Position numbers and translations under genes: made by a program
DNA from: Alphaproteobacteria bacterium UBA6544
Lineage (GTDB): Bacteria; Pseudomonadota; Alphaproteobacteria; UBA8366
DNA length: 10,387 bases
Assembly (NCBI GenBank): GCA_002434595.1
Contig: DJKK01000120.1
Span: forward strand, 1-10,387
Reading direction: 5' to 3'
Part shown: positions 1-6,606 of the stretch, one piece after another
How the letters are laid out: every line of letters starts with the position of its first letter
Position numbering within the stretch: position 1 is the stretch's first letter
The notes under the pieces: model-generated
The model's input: only the letters and a program-made list of their open reading frames with translations
The model's database searches: none
What the model was told of the DNA's origin: nothing

Positions 1-1147
1 TCTCAAGCTTCGTGTGCTCAAGGAACTCCTCGGGTTCTGCGGCGTGTTCGAGGATTTCTAACAGCTCCCGCAGCCATCGATACTGCATGCCGTCTTTAGA
101 GGCCGAAGGTGTACCTTGCTTGTACTGCCAGTGGGCCGCGACACCGAGTTCAGCGACCTCATGCATTTCCTGAGTGCGAATTTGCACTTCGACGCGCTGG
201 CGTTGCGGACCCATCACGCCAGTATGAATAGAGCGGTAGCCGTTCGGTTTCGGAATCGAGAGATAATCCTTGAACCGGCCGGGCACGACCTGATACCGGC
301 TGTGTATCACCCCGAGTGACCGATAACATGCCTCTACATCTTCAACGATAATTCGGAACGCGACGATGTCGGAAAGCTGCTCGAACTCCACGTCGCGTCG
401 CTGCATCTTGCGCCAAATCGAATAGGGCTTCTTCTCACGGCCGAGAACCACCGATTGTACGCCCTCTTCCGCCAGCGTCTTTTCGAGCTCGTCAACAACC
501 CGAATGACAAGATCATCGCCGCGTTCGCGCAAGAACCCTAAGCGATTGATTATCGACAGCCGGGCGTCTGCATTCAGTTGCTGAAACGCCAAATCCTCCA
601 ACTCGTCTTTCCAATCCCGAATACCAATCCGTTCGGCCAGCGGCGCATAAATATCCATTGTCTCGCGCGCGATCCGTGCCCGTTTGTCGGCGTTGTCAAT
701 ATAGGAAAGGGTCCGCATGTTGTGCAGTCGGTCTGCGAGTTTGACTATGAGGACGCGGATGTCCTCCGACATCGCGAGCAGCAATTTCCGGAAATTCTCC
801 GCCTGCTTCGTTTGGTCCGACTGCAGTTCGAGTTGCCCAAGTTTTGTCACACCGTCGACGAGTCGTGAGACCTCGTCACCGAACAGGCGTTCGATATCGT
901 CCAACGTCGCGACGGTATCTTCCACCGTATCATGCAGGAGACCAGTAACGATGGATGCGGTATCGAGCTTTTTCTCTGATAGAATACCGGCGACCTCGAC
1001 TGGGTGCGAAAAATAAGGGTCTCCCGACGCCCGCTGTTGGCTGCCGTGCGCCTTCATAGAGAAAACATAGGCGCGGTTGAGTGCATCCTCATCCGCGCCT
1101 GGATCGTAACTTCGTACCTTCTCGACGAGTTGATACTGTCGCATCAT
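1..1147 (-). CDS. rsh: Bifunctional (p)ppGpp synthetase/hydrolase, RelA/SpoT (Rsh) family, 3' end outside the window
   Basis: Makes and degrades the alarmone (p)ppGpp (ATP to GTP/GDP pyrophosphate transfer; Mn-dependent hydrolysis) and so sets the cytosolic stringent response. The minus strand is open for 382 codons to the window edge. The N-terminal HD hydrolase domain shows SHPVEV (His48), HDTVED (72-77) and ADRLHNMRT (138-146), so hydrolysis looks intact. The synthetase domain shows YSIWRKM (242-248), RFKD (291-294), YRSIHT (304-309) and EVQIRT (320-325). RFKD fits the RxKD signature of bifunctional enzymes rather than the ExDD of synthetase-only RelA. The TGS, helical and ACT regions would lie outside the window. 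The start MMRQYQLVEKV matches the usual alphaproteobacterial Rsh N-terminus and has an AGGGAG site 9 nt upstream. An in-frame ATG at 1168 is less likely because the ribosome site would lie inside the gene. It sits 70 nt after rpoZ and is probably cotranscribed with it. Confidence 0.96.
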   Translation of the reverse strand, partial: MMRQYQLVEKVRSYDPGADEDALNRAYVFSMKAHGSQQRASGDPYFSHPVEVAGILSEKKLDTASIVTGLLHDTVEDTVATLDDIERLFGDEVSRLVDGVTKLGQLELQSDQTKQAENFRKLLLAMSEDIRVLIVKLADRLHNMRTLSYIDNADKRARIARETMDIYAPLAERIGIRDWKDELEDLAFQQLNADARLSIINRLGFLRERGDDLVIRVVDELEKTLAEEGVQSVVLGREKKPYSIWRKMQRRDVEFEQLSDIVAFRIIVEDVEACYRSLGVIHSRYQVVPGRFKDYLSIPKPNGYRSIHTGVMGPQRQRVEVQIRTQEMHEVAELGVAAHWQYKQGTPSASKDGMQYRWLRELLEILEHAAEPEEFLEHTKLE

Positions 1148-1156
1148 GCCGAATGT

Positions 1157-1162
1157 CTCCCT
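1157..1162 (-). promoter_or_regulatory. Ribosome binding site for rsh
   Basis: AGGGAG on the minus strand, 9 nt before the ATG at 1147. It decides between that ATG and the in-frame ATG at 1168, because the site would be inside the longer version. Confidence 0.6.
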
Positions 1163-1217
1163 CGACATGCCGCCACGGCGCCCATCAAGGTTACCTCAAG
1201 GAGCGGCGGCGTAACAA

Positions 1218-1598
1218 CTAGTCCTCTACAACGTCGTCCGAACCGTAGTCGACACTTTCACTGCCCGTCGAAGCAGGCGTCTTCGTGCCCGCAACATCCA
1301 AATTTGCTTCGTTAGCAAGCGAAGCGGCAGTCATCATCTCGATCTCATCATCCTCTTCCGGTTCGTCGACCTCGATGTGTTTCTGCAGACCACGCACCAG
1401 CTCCTCGCGAAGGTCGTCTAGAGGCACCGTCTCATCGGCGATTTCCCGAAGCGCGCAAACCGGGTTCTTATCGTTATCCCGCTCGACAGTCAGAACGGAA
1501 CCCGATGAGATCTCGCGGCTGCGCTTGGCCGCCAACATGACTAGTTCGAAGCGATTCGGGACACGTTCGACGCAATCTTCGACAGTTACTCGGGCCAT
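1218..1598 (-). CDS. rpoZ: DNA-directed RNA polymerase subunit omega
   Basis: Omega binds the beta' subunit, helps RNA polymerase assembly, and in many proteobacteria contributes to a ppGpp-binding site. The protein is 126 aa and opens with MARVTVEDCVERVPNRFELV, the family signature, followed by LAAKRSREISSG (22-33) and the ALREIAD segment (49-55). E. coli omega is about 91 aa; the extra length here is an acidic, probably disordered tail (EVDEPEEDDEIE and a terminal DYGSDDVVED). Alphaproteobacterial omegas are usually longer than that of E. coli, so the tail is not abnormal. It lies directly upstream of rsh, the widespread rpoZ-spoT/rsh arrangement that joins the alarmone enzyme to a polymerase subunit. 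No strong ribosome site is seen, only a GAGAG-like stretch before the ATG. Confidence 0.95.
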   Translation of the reverse strand: MARVTVEDCVERVPNRFELVMLAAKRSREISSGSVLTVERDNDKNPVCALREIADETVPLDDLREELVRGLQKHIEVDEPEEDDEIEMMTAASLANEANLDVAGTKTPASTGSESVDYGSDDVVED

Positions 1599-1639
1599 AG
1601 GCGCTCGCTCTCACATGCGATTTTTCGGATGGGAGCGTA

Positions 1640-1667
1640 AATATATAATTTCATCCTGCTGTTACAA
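1640..1667 (-). promoter_or_regulatory. Candidate sigma70-type promoter for rpoZ-rsh
   Basis: On the minus strand, TTGTAA (1667-1662) and TATATT (1645-1640) are separated by 16 nt. Each is a partial match to the -35 and -10 consensus. Transcription would start near 1633, giving a leader of about 35 nt to the rpoZ ATG. This comes from consensus matching in an AT-rich stretch only. Confidence 0.4.
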
Positions 1668-1670
1668 GCT

Positions 1671-1722
1671 CTAAATTCAGGGGCAATCTCTCGGATATAT
1701 GGATTCTCCGAGGCAAATTTAG
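1671..1722. repeat. Nested inverted repeat upstream of rpoZ
   Basis: CTAAATT (1671-1677) pairs with AATTTAG (1716-1722). Inside it, CTCGGA (1690-1695) pairs with TCCGAG (1707-1712) around an 11-nt loop. The element lies just upstream of the candidate rpoZ -35 box, where an operator could sit. It has no U-run, so it is not a convincing terminator. Short arms in AT-rich DNA could arise by chance. Confidence 0.3.
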
Positions 1723-1740
1723 TCGTTGGCCAATATTCGG

Positions 1741-1820
1741 GCTCCGCTCTTGCACGACATTAAGGCGGTTTCCAAGTAATAGATTAACAATTACAATCTC
1801 GACCGCCCGTACGCTGGAGC
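1741..1820. repeat. Nested inverted repeats between rpoZ and the NYN gene
   Basis: Three sets of arms are nested: GCTCC (1741-1745) with GGAGC (1816-1820), GGCGGT (1764-1769) with ACCGCC (1802-1807), and GTAAT (1776-1780) with ATTAC (1790-1794). AGATT (1781-1785) and AATCT (1795-1799) offer an alternative pairing in the core. This could be a structured leader, a small RNA or operator DNA, or it could be chance. Confidence 0.25.
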
Positions 1821-1857
1821 AGGGCATAAAGTCATATTTGCAAAAGAGATAATGGAT

Positions 1858-1863
1858 TATACT
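1858..1863 (+). promoter_or_regulatory. Candidate -10 box immediately before the NYN gene
   Basis: TATACT (5/6 to TATAAT) ends 2 nt before the ATG at 1866 and 8 nt before the in-frame ATG at 1872. A start site at the usual distance would fall near 1870, giving a leaderless message that starts at or close to the second ATG. The best -35-like hexamer, TTGCAA (1838-1843), gives a spacer of only 14 nt. An alternative -10 is GATAAT (1848-1853). Confidence 0.3.
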
Positions 1864-1865
1864 CG

Positions 1866-2492
1866 ATGGTTATGTATATTCGTGAAGATGAAAGACTGGC
1901 GCTATTTATTGATGGCGCAAACCTTTACGCCGCGGCGCGAGCGTTAGGCTTTGATATCGACTATAAACGGCTTTTGGAATTTTTCCGCGAACGCGGCCGT
2001 CTGGCGCGCGCTCTCTACTACACCGCACTCGTTGAGGACCAGGAATATTCTCCGATACGCCCGCTGGTCGACTGGCTCGACTATAACGGCTTTACGATGG
2101 TCACAAAACCCACCAAGGAATTCACGGATTCATTAGGCCGGCGGAAAATCAAAGGTGATATGGATATCGAGTTGGCCATAGACATGCTCGAAATGGCGCC
2201 GCATCTTGACCACGTCATCCTGTTTTCTGGTGACGGCGATTTCCGACGCCTGGTCGAGGTCGTGCAGCGCAAAGGCGTCAAAGTCAGTGTCGTTAGCACC
2301 GTCAAATCTTCACCGCCAATGGTCGCCGACGAACTGCGCCGGCAGGCCGATCAATTCATCGAGTTGCAGGACTTAGCGGCGGAAATTAGCCGTGCCAACC
2401 AAGCGCGAAACACTGATCGCGACGAAACCGACGACTTAGATGATGACTTTTACGACGATTACGACGATGAGCCGGTCATCGAAACAGTCTAA
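1866..2492 (+). CDS. NYN domain protein (LabA/DUF88-like, PIN-fold putative ribonuclease)
   Basis: A 208-aa soluble protein with an NYN domain, a PIN-like fold found in predicted and some proven metal-dependent ribonucleases. The acidic metal-site pattern is present: FIDGANLY (14-21, Asp16), KGDMDIELAIDM (96-107, Asp98, Asp100, Asp105) and LFSGDGDF (119-126, Asp123 and Asp125). The domain covers about residues 10-170. The last 25 or so residues are very acidic (DDLDDDFYDDYDDEP), probably disordered and possibly a protein-interaction tail. The start could be 1866 or the second ATG at 1872; no Shine-Dalgarno is evident for either. It is followed after 12 nt by the uracil-DNA glycosylase on the same strand, so the two probably form one transcript, and it is divergent from rpoZ-rsh. 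The substrate is unknown; RNA processing or decay is inferred from the fold. Confidence 0.9.
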   Translation: MVMYIREDERLALFIDGANLYAAARALGFDIDYKRLLEFFRERGRLARALYYTALVEDQEYSPIRPLVDWLDYNGFTMVTKPTKEFTDSLGRRKIKGDMDIELAIDMLEMAPHLDHVILFSGDGDFRRLVEVVQRKGVKVSVVSTVKSSPPMVADELRRQADQFIELQDLAAEISRANQARNTDRDETDDLDDDFYDDYDDEPVIETV

Positions 2493-2504
2493 TTTGCCCA
2501 AACT

Positions 2505-3140
2505 ATGTCGCTCGAATTTCCGGGTCGCGACTGTGCGCTTTGCCCGCGATTGGTTGAATTCAGGCTGAAGAACCGGGAGCTCTACCCAGTTTTCCACAAT
2601 GCGCCGGTCGATAGTTTAGGTCCACTGAACGCGCGGCTTTTGATCGTCGGCTTGGCTCCTGGCCTTAAAGGAGCGAACCGGACGGCCCGCCCATTTACCG
2701 GAGATTACGCTGGCGACCTCCTATATCCGACGTTGTCTACTTTCGAATTCGCGGCGGGAGAATACGGTGCAGCACCTGATGACGGGCTACAAATGCGCGA
2801 TTGCCGCATCACCAACGCGGTCCGCTGCGTCCCTCCCGAAAACAAACCGGTCGGCGCCGAAATCAATGCCTGTCGCCCCTTCCTGATCGACGAAATCGAG
2901 GCAATGAAGAACCTGCAGATCATTCTGGCTCTCGGCTCCATTGCGCATAACTCGGTGCTGCGGACACTTGGCCACAAGCAGAGTGCTTTCAAGTTCGGGC
3001 ACGCGGCCGAACACGACCTGTCGAATGCCCCTCTTTTGGTCGATAGCTACCATTGTTCGCGCTATAACACGAACACCGGACGCCTCACCCCAGAAATGTT
3101 CCACGATGTCTTCCGATTGATACGCAAGCGCCTGGACTAG
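2505..3140 (+). CDS. Uracil-DNA glycosylase, family 5 (UDGb) type, 4Fe-4S
   Basis: Removes uracil (and, in characterised family members, other deaminated bases) from DNA as the first step of base excision repair. The 211-aa protein carries GLAPGLKGANRT (49-60) followed by FTGD (64-67), the motif-1 region of family 5. This family lacks the acidic or Asn water-activating residue seen in families 1 and 4, consistent with the Leu/Ala here. Four cysteines suit an Fe-S cluster: Cys10 and Cys13 (CALC), Cys108 (AVRCVPPENKP) and Cys123 (INACRPF). The second active-site loop is SYHCSRYNTNTGRLT (181-195), with His183 where the family has its His-Pro-Ser motif, so Cys replaces the usual Pro. Length is normal for the family. 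It sits 12 nt downstream of the NYN gene and ends 5 bp from the convergent reading frame that finishes at 3146. Confidence 0.92.
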   Translation: MSLEFPGRDCALCPRLVEFRLKNRELYPVFHNAPVDSLGPLNARLLIVGLAPGLKGANRTARPFTGDYAGDLLYPTLSTFEFAAGEYGAAPDDGLQMRDCRITNAVRCVPPENKPVGAEINACRPFLIDEIEAMKNLQIILALGSIAHNSVLRTLGHKQSAFKFGHAAEHDLSNAPLLVDSYHCSRYNTNTGRLTPEMFHDVFRLIRKRLD

Positions 3141-3145
3141 AATTT

Positions 3146-3367
3146 CTACCCAATAACCTTGCGGTTGGCGTTGACCCGGCGCAAATCTTTGAGGCCTTCA
3201 ATGACGGCGGCGGCATCCGGAATGTCGTGCGCTTCCGATTCCAGCTGCTTCATGTTAACCCATTCCGCATACACGCGCTTTGTGCGATCGGTAATGATGC
3301 CTGCGGAAATCAGAGATTTGGCCAACATCCGGAAGACATTTTTGCCATCCTTGAGTTCGTTGCGTCG
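3146..3367 (-). pseudogene. 3' remnant of the ferritin-like gene, beyond an in-frame TAG
   Basis: Directly after the TAG at 3370-3368 the same frame stays open for 73 codons to a TAG at 3148-3146. It begins RRNELKDGKNVFRM and continues with AGIITDRTKRVYAEW, which reads as the natural helical C-terminus of the upstream ferritin-like protein; from memory, full-length relatives continue in this way. There is no ribosome site before its internal Met (3328), so it is probably not a gene in its own right. Full read-through would give about 376 residues. The 5-bp convergent spacing to the uracil-DNA glycosylase also fits 3146 as the ancestral end. Confidence 0.65.
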
Positions 3368-4276
3368 CTATGTGTCGTTGTAGGTCTCGCGGACCGCATC
3401 ACGCACCCACTCCCAATCCAGCCCGAAGTGTTCGTATACCATCAGTTTCTGACGGATCTTCACGAAATGGAAAAGCAGAAATTCGAGACACTCTGCAGGC
3501 CAACCCTCGACCCGGTCGCACTCTACACCGGAGAGGTTACAGATCGTTTTGTCGGTCCAGATTTTCCCGAACTTGTGATCGAAAGCTTCGCCCGTCATGA
3601 ACAGTAGCAAGGGTCTGCGTAACACCGAATCACGGGCATGCTTGCGGAGGTTTGGGAATGCGCCCATCGCGAGCCCTTCCAGCAGCATCTGCATGCCGAC
3701 CATATTCTTGTAGACAACCGGGGTCTTGATCAAGTTGTCGAGCAAATCGCCCAGCACGTCACCGATCGGATAGGCCATACCCCAGCGGTCCCTCTTATAA
3801 TGGTAGAATCCCGCAACATGCCGCGCTTCTTCGCCCGCCTGATTGGTCGCATATTCCTGGGCGCCGGCACCGAGCAGAATTTCGGCAAGGCTTGTCGACA
3901 GATTGAGTGCGCCCTGCTCGCCGTGAATGATGTTGAAAATCTGCCAATGCATGATCTCGTTGCCGAGCTTGATCTGCTGCCCTTCATCGAGCCGTTTGAG
4001 CATAGGCCCGCGCAACTCCCGGATGCGCCTCGGCAACATGAGATATTCGGGATCCATATCGAACGGCTGGCTGAAATCGATGTAGCTCTCGTCGTTCGGA
4101 TCCCAAAAATGATCGTGCGTTGCCGAAATGATCTCATCGTAATCGCGCGTACGGTTGTCGTAACGATCGACGTCCATCATCGCGTGGAAGTTTCCGCGAT
4201 CCACCGTCTGATACGCAAGATCTCGGATCAGATGTTCGTCTGTGGTGCTTTTGCCTTGGCGGACTTCATCAGGCAT
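3368..4276 (-). CDS. Ferritin-like (diiron-type four-helix) domain protein, truncated by an internal amber codon
   Basis: 302 aa from the ATG at 4276, which has GAGG 9 nt upstream. The sequence resembles uncharacterised ferritin-like domain proteins of alphaproteobacteria; the substrate is unknown. Candidate metal ligands run in the expected four-helix order: Glu120 (HGEQGAL), Glu150 and His153 (EEARH), Glu200 (LLEGLAMG), and Glu230 with Asp233/His234 (GEAFDHKFG). In relatives as I recall them the last motif is ExxH, with His where Asp233 stands (GAT against CAT), so a ligand may be lost. The frame meets TAG at 3370-3368 after RETYNDT, yet homology-like sequence continues in the same frame for 73 codons. 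The 302-aa product keeps all four putative ligand helices and could still fold, but it is more likely a recently inactivated gene. It is divergent from the SDR gene. Confidence 0.72.
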   Translation of the reverse strand: MPDEVRQGKSTTDEHLIRDLAYQTVDRGNFHAMMDVDRYDNRTRDYDEIISATHDHFWDPNDESYIDFSQPFDMDPEYLMLPRRIRELRGPMLKRLDEGQQIKLGNEIMHWQIFNIIHGEQGALNLSTSLAEILLGAGAQEYATNQAGEEARHVAGFYHYKRDRWGMAYPIGDVLGDLLDNLIKTPVVYKNMVGMQMLLEGLAMGAFPNLRKHARDSVLRRPLLLFMTGEAFDHKFGKIWTDKTICNLSGVECDRVEGWPAECLEFLLFHFVKIRQKLMVYEHFGLDWEWVRDAVRETYNDT

Positions 4277-4349
4277 GGCGTTTCGCCTCACGGGGAACGA
4301 TACGCCTTTTTTATCGGGTGGCGAGGGACGATTGCGCCCTTCACTAAAC

Positions 4350-4359
4350 GCGAATTCGC
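4350..4359. repeat. 10-bp perfect palindrome in the ferritin-like/SDR divergent region
   Basis: GCGAATTCGC is a perfect dyad midway in the 123-bp gap between the divergent ferritin-like and SDR genes. It could be an operator shared by both, but a single 10-bp palindrome is weak evidence. Confidence 0.25.
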
Positions 4360-4386
4360 AACAAATCCGTACAGAACGGCATACTC

Positions 4387-4393
4387 GGGAGAG
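4387..4393 (+). promoter_or_regulatory. Ribosome binding site for the SDR gene
   Basis: GGGAGAG lies 6 nt before the ATG at 4400. It fixes the start there, even though the frame is open upstream through the antisense of the ferritin-like gene. Confidence 0.65.
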
Positions 4394-4399
4394 CGCACG

Positions 4400-5167
4400 A
4401 TGAATAGGTTGGACGGCAAGGTGGCCTTGGTGACTGGCGGCGGCGGCGGAATCGGCCGCGCAACGACGGCGCGCTTCGTCGCGGAAGGTGCCAAGGTCGT
4501 CGTCGCGGATATCGACGACGCTGCGGGCCAAAAAACCGAGGAAATGGCGAATGCGGGCGCCGGGAATAGCGGCGGCGAAGCCATATTTCTGCAAACTGAC
4601 GTCACAGAAAACGACAGCGTCGCCGCTACAGTTGCAGCAGCGCGGGATCAATTCGGCAAGCTCGACATCCTACACAACAATGCTGGGGGCTCGACCAGTG
4701 ACGATGGTCCGATCGCCGATGTGCCGGACGATGAGTTTTGGCGTGCGATCAAGCTGGATCTCTACGGAACGTTCCTGGGCTGCCGCCATGTTATCCCTGC
4801 AATGCAGGCAAGCGGTGGAGGATCGATCATCAACATGTCATCGGTCGCAGCATTGATGGCATTTCCGGGACGCGACGCCTACACCGCGGCGAAAGGCGGT
4901 ATTGCGGCAATCACCCGGTCGACGGCGGTCGAGTACGGCAAGGATAAGATCCGGGTCAACGCAATTGCGCCAACCGTCATCCTTACCGAAAGGGTGAAGA
5001 ACCTGTTTTCCGATCAGGCGGTCAAAGACAAGCTCGAGGCAATGCATGTTCTCGGCTTCGGCGAACCGATGGATATCGCGGAAATGGCCGTCTATCTCGC
5101 TTCTGACGAATCACGCCTGGTAACCGGTCAGGTCTTCCCAGTCGATTCAGGGCTGACGGTGAAATAG
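4400..5167 (+). CDS. Short-chain dehydrogenase/reductase (SDR), classical type
   Basis: A 255-aa NAD(P)-dependent oxidoreductase of normal classical-SDR length. The Rossmann cofactor motif is TGGGGGIG (12-19). Asp37 at the end of the second strand (VVVADID) suggests NAD(H) preference. NNAG stands at 93-96. The catalytic residues are Ser148 (NMSSVAAL), Tyr161 and Lys165 (YTAAK). The C-terminus LASDESRLVTGQVFPVDSG is the usual family ending. All active-site residues are intact, unlike the flanking ferritin-like and PhyH-family genes. The substrate cannot be told from sequence; 3-oxoacyl, sugar, steroid or hydroxy-acid dehydrogenases share this layout. Its neighbours suggest a small oxidative catabolic cassette, but the genes are not on one strand, so a shared pathway is only a guess. 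Confidence 0.93.
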   Translation: MNRLDGKVALVTGGGGGIGRATTARFVAEGAKVVVADIDDAAGQKTEEMANAGAGNSGGEAIFLQTDVTENDSVAATVAAARDQFGKLDILHNNAGGSTSDDGPIADVPDDEFWRAIKLDLYGTFLGCRHVIPAMQASGGGSIINMSSVAALMAFPGRDAYTAAKGGIAAITRSTAVEYGKDKIRVNAIAPTVILTERVKNLFSDQAVKDKLEAMHVLGFGEPMDIAEMAVYLASDESRLVTGQVFPVDSGLTVK

Positions 5168-5264
5168 CAGGCAAACCACTTTGTCTGATCGTCATTCCGG
5201 ATAACGCTTTGCGCTTCCGATATGACGGCCGATGATTTTCCCTGACTATCGAGCCTTATTCGTC

Positions 5265-6079
5265 TCAACGAGACCGACTCTCCCGCGCGATCGGTACACC
5301 TTTCAAGTAAATCTGAACTTGAATGTCGGCGATGCGCTGTTGCTCTACAACGGCATCGAGATGCATGGTCTCCGCCGGATGTGCTTCCGTTTGGAAGTGA
5401 CCGTTGCGGTCCTCGCCCCGTAGCAAGGGCGCGAATCCGAATCGACGCGCTCTTGGCGGGCTTCGGGTGCAATATAATGGAGCGCTAGGCCGACCCGCCG
5501 TGTCGACATTTCGTTCGGCTTAGAAGCATGCCATATATGGACATGATGAAAGGAGGCCTCACCCGGTTGTGCGGTCGTCCAGGCCGCCTGATTTTCATCA
5601 ATCTCCGCGTCGATCGTTTGACCGCGAGTCAGGATATTGTTTGGTTCCCAGGTATCGCGATGCAGCGCGATGCCTTCCTTGTGGCTCCCGCGCAACATGC
5701 GCATACAACCGTTTCCCTCGTTCGCCTCAGTCAATACGATCCAAACGGAGAGGATCTTGCTACTGTCGAGCCCCCAATGCGCGGATCTTGGTGCCAAGAG
5801 ATGAAACGTCCGTCGCCCGGCCCCTTCGGGTAGAGATGGCTCGACCAAATCATGATGTCTGGACCGAATAACTCTTCGACGAGATCGAGGACCTCCGGTC
5901 GACGCATCAATCCGTTAATCCACGTGAACACGAGATGCGACTTATAGCGCCACTTACCGTTAACAGGATCACCCGTTCGGCCCTCGTAGTCTTCCAGTTG
6001 AGCTAGGTAAGTGACCTGGGAATAGCAGACCGTTCTCCTTCTAATACTCAATGACTTTATCTGTCAGGATATTCGGCAT
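5265..6079 (-). pseudogene. Phytanoyl-CoA dioxygenase (PhyH) family protein, decayed
   Basis: The family comprises Fe(II)/2-oxoglutarate oxygenases. Homology-like sequence runs through three reading frames. It starts at an ATG (6079) with MPNILTDKVIEY, hits TAG at 6043-6041, and continues KENGLLFP. A shift near 6018 leads to QVTYLAQLEDYEGRTG, with roughly eight expected residues missing. The next frame carries NGKWRYKSHLVFTWI and FISWHQD (His and Asp iron ligands). A one-base loss near 5785 leads to AHWGLDSSKILSVWIVL, NGCMRMLRGSH and HVHIWHASKPN (distal His ligand). A second one-base loss near 5431 leads to LLRGEDRNGHFQ, and the frame ends at TGA 5267-5265. The ligand motifs survive, but the reading frame cannot be translated as one protein. 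It begins 7 nt after the smpB stop, so it would be transcribed from the dapA-smpB unit. Confidence 0.88.
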
Positions 6080-6086
6080 GAAACAT

Positions 6087-6563
6087 CTATAGGTCGCTAT
6101 TTCGCATCAGGCGGGATTTCTGGCGCTGCCAGTCACGATCCCGCTGTGTCTGTCGTTTGTCATGCTGTTTCTTGCCTTTGGCAAGACCAAGCTCGCACTT
6201 TGCAATTCCACGACCGTTGAAATAGATGCGAATCGGCACCAGGGTATAACCGCCACGACGCACTTGCCCCATGAGGCGTTCCTGCTCACGTTTGTGCAAG
6301 AGCAGTTTACGTGGTCGGCGCGGCTCATGGTTCATCTTAATGCCGGCCTGTTGATACTCCGGGATATGCGCGTTGATAAGGTAAATTGCGCCGTCCTTCG
6401 GCCCAGCATAGGATTCGCCGAGACTGGCGCTGTTCGCACGCAGCGACTTCACCTCCGTCCCAGTCAGTACCATGCCGGCCTCGACCGTATCCTCAATATG
6501 ATAGTCGAAACGGGCGCGTCGGTTCTGTGCAACCGTCGCACCAGCTCCGTATTTCGCCGGCAT
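6087..6563 (-). CDS. smpB: SsrA-binding protein SmpB
   Basis: Binds tmRNA and delivers it to stalled ribosomes for trans-translation. The 158-aa protein has the full family pattern: NRRARFDYHIEDTVEAG (14-30), GTEVKSLR (35-42), SLGESYAG (47-54), INAHIPEY (63-70), RRPRKLLLHKREQ (82-94), a YTLVPIRIYFNGRGIAKCELGLAKGKK core (106-132), and a basic C-terminal tail that enters the decoding centre. The start at 6563 has GGGAG 8 nt upstream. The frame is open further upstream, but only as antisense of dapA. It lies 43 nt after dapA on the same strand and is probably cotranscribed with it. Confidence 0.97.
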   Translation of the reverse strand: MPAKYGAGATVAQNRRARFDYHIEDTVEAGMVLTGTEVKSLRANSASLGESYAGPKDGAIYLINAHIPEYQQAGIKMNHEPRRPRKLLLHKREQERLMGQVRRGGYTLVPIRIYFNGRGIAKCELGLAKGKKQHDKRQTQRDRDWQRQKSRLMRNSDL

Positions 6564-6606
6564 TCGCCATGCTCCCGAATATACGCTCCGGCAGCCGCCA
6601 GGTGCG

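Noticed and set aside
116..1016. Several plus-strand open frames at the window start
   Set aside because: They are shadows of rsh, which is open with all catalytic motifs on the minus strand.
3638..4399. Open plus-strand frame upstream of and in phase with the SDR
   Set aside because: It is the antisense of the ferritin-like gene. The SDR has a good ribosome site and a canonical start at 4400.
5197..5220. Hairpin-like sequence between the SDR and the PhyH-family pseudogene
   Set aside because: The stem is broken by an interior loop and no T-run follows, so it is not a convincing terminator.
3368..6043. TAG recoding (both internal nonsense codons in the ferritin-like and PhyH-family genes are TAG)
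   Set aside because: TAG also serves as the normal stop of rpoZ, the uracil-DNA glycosylase and smpB, and the PhyH-family gene has frameshifts as well, so reassignment is unlikely.
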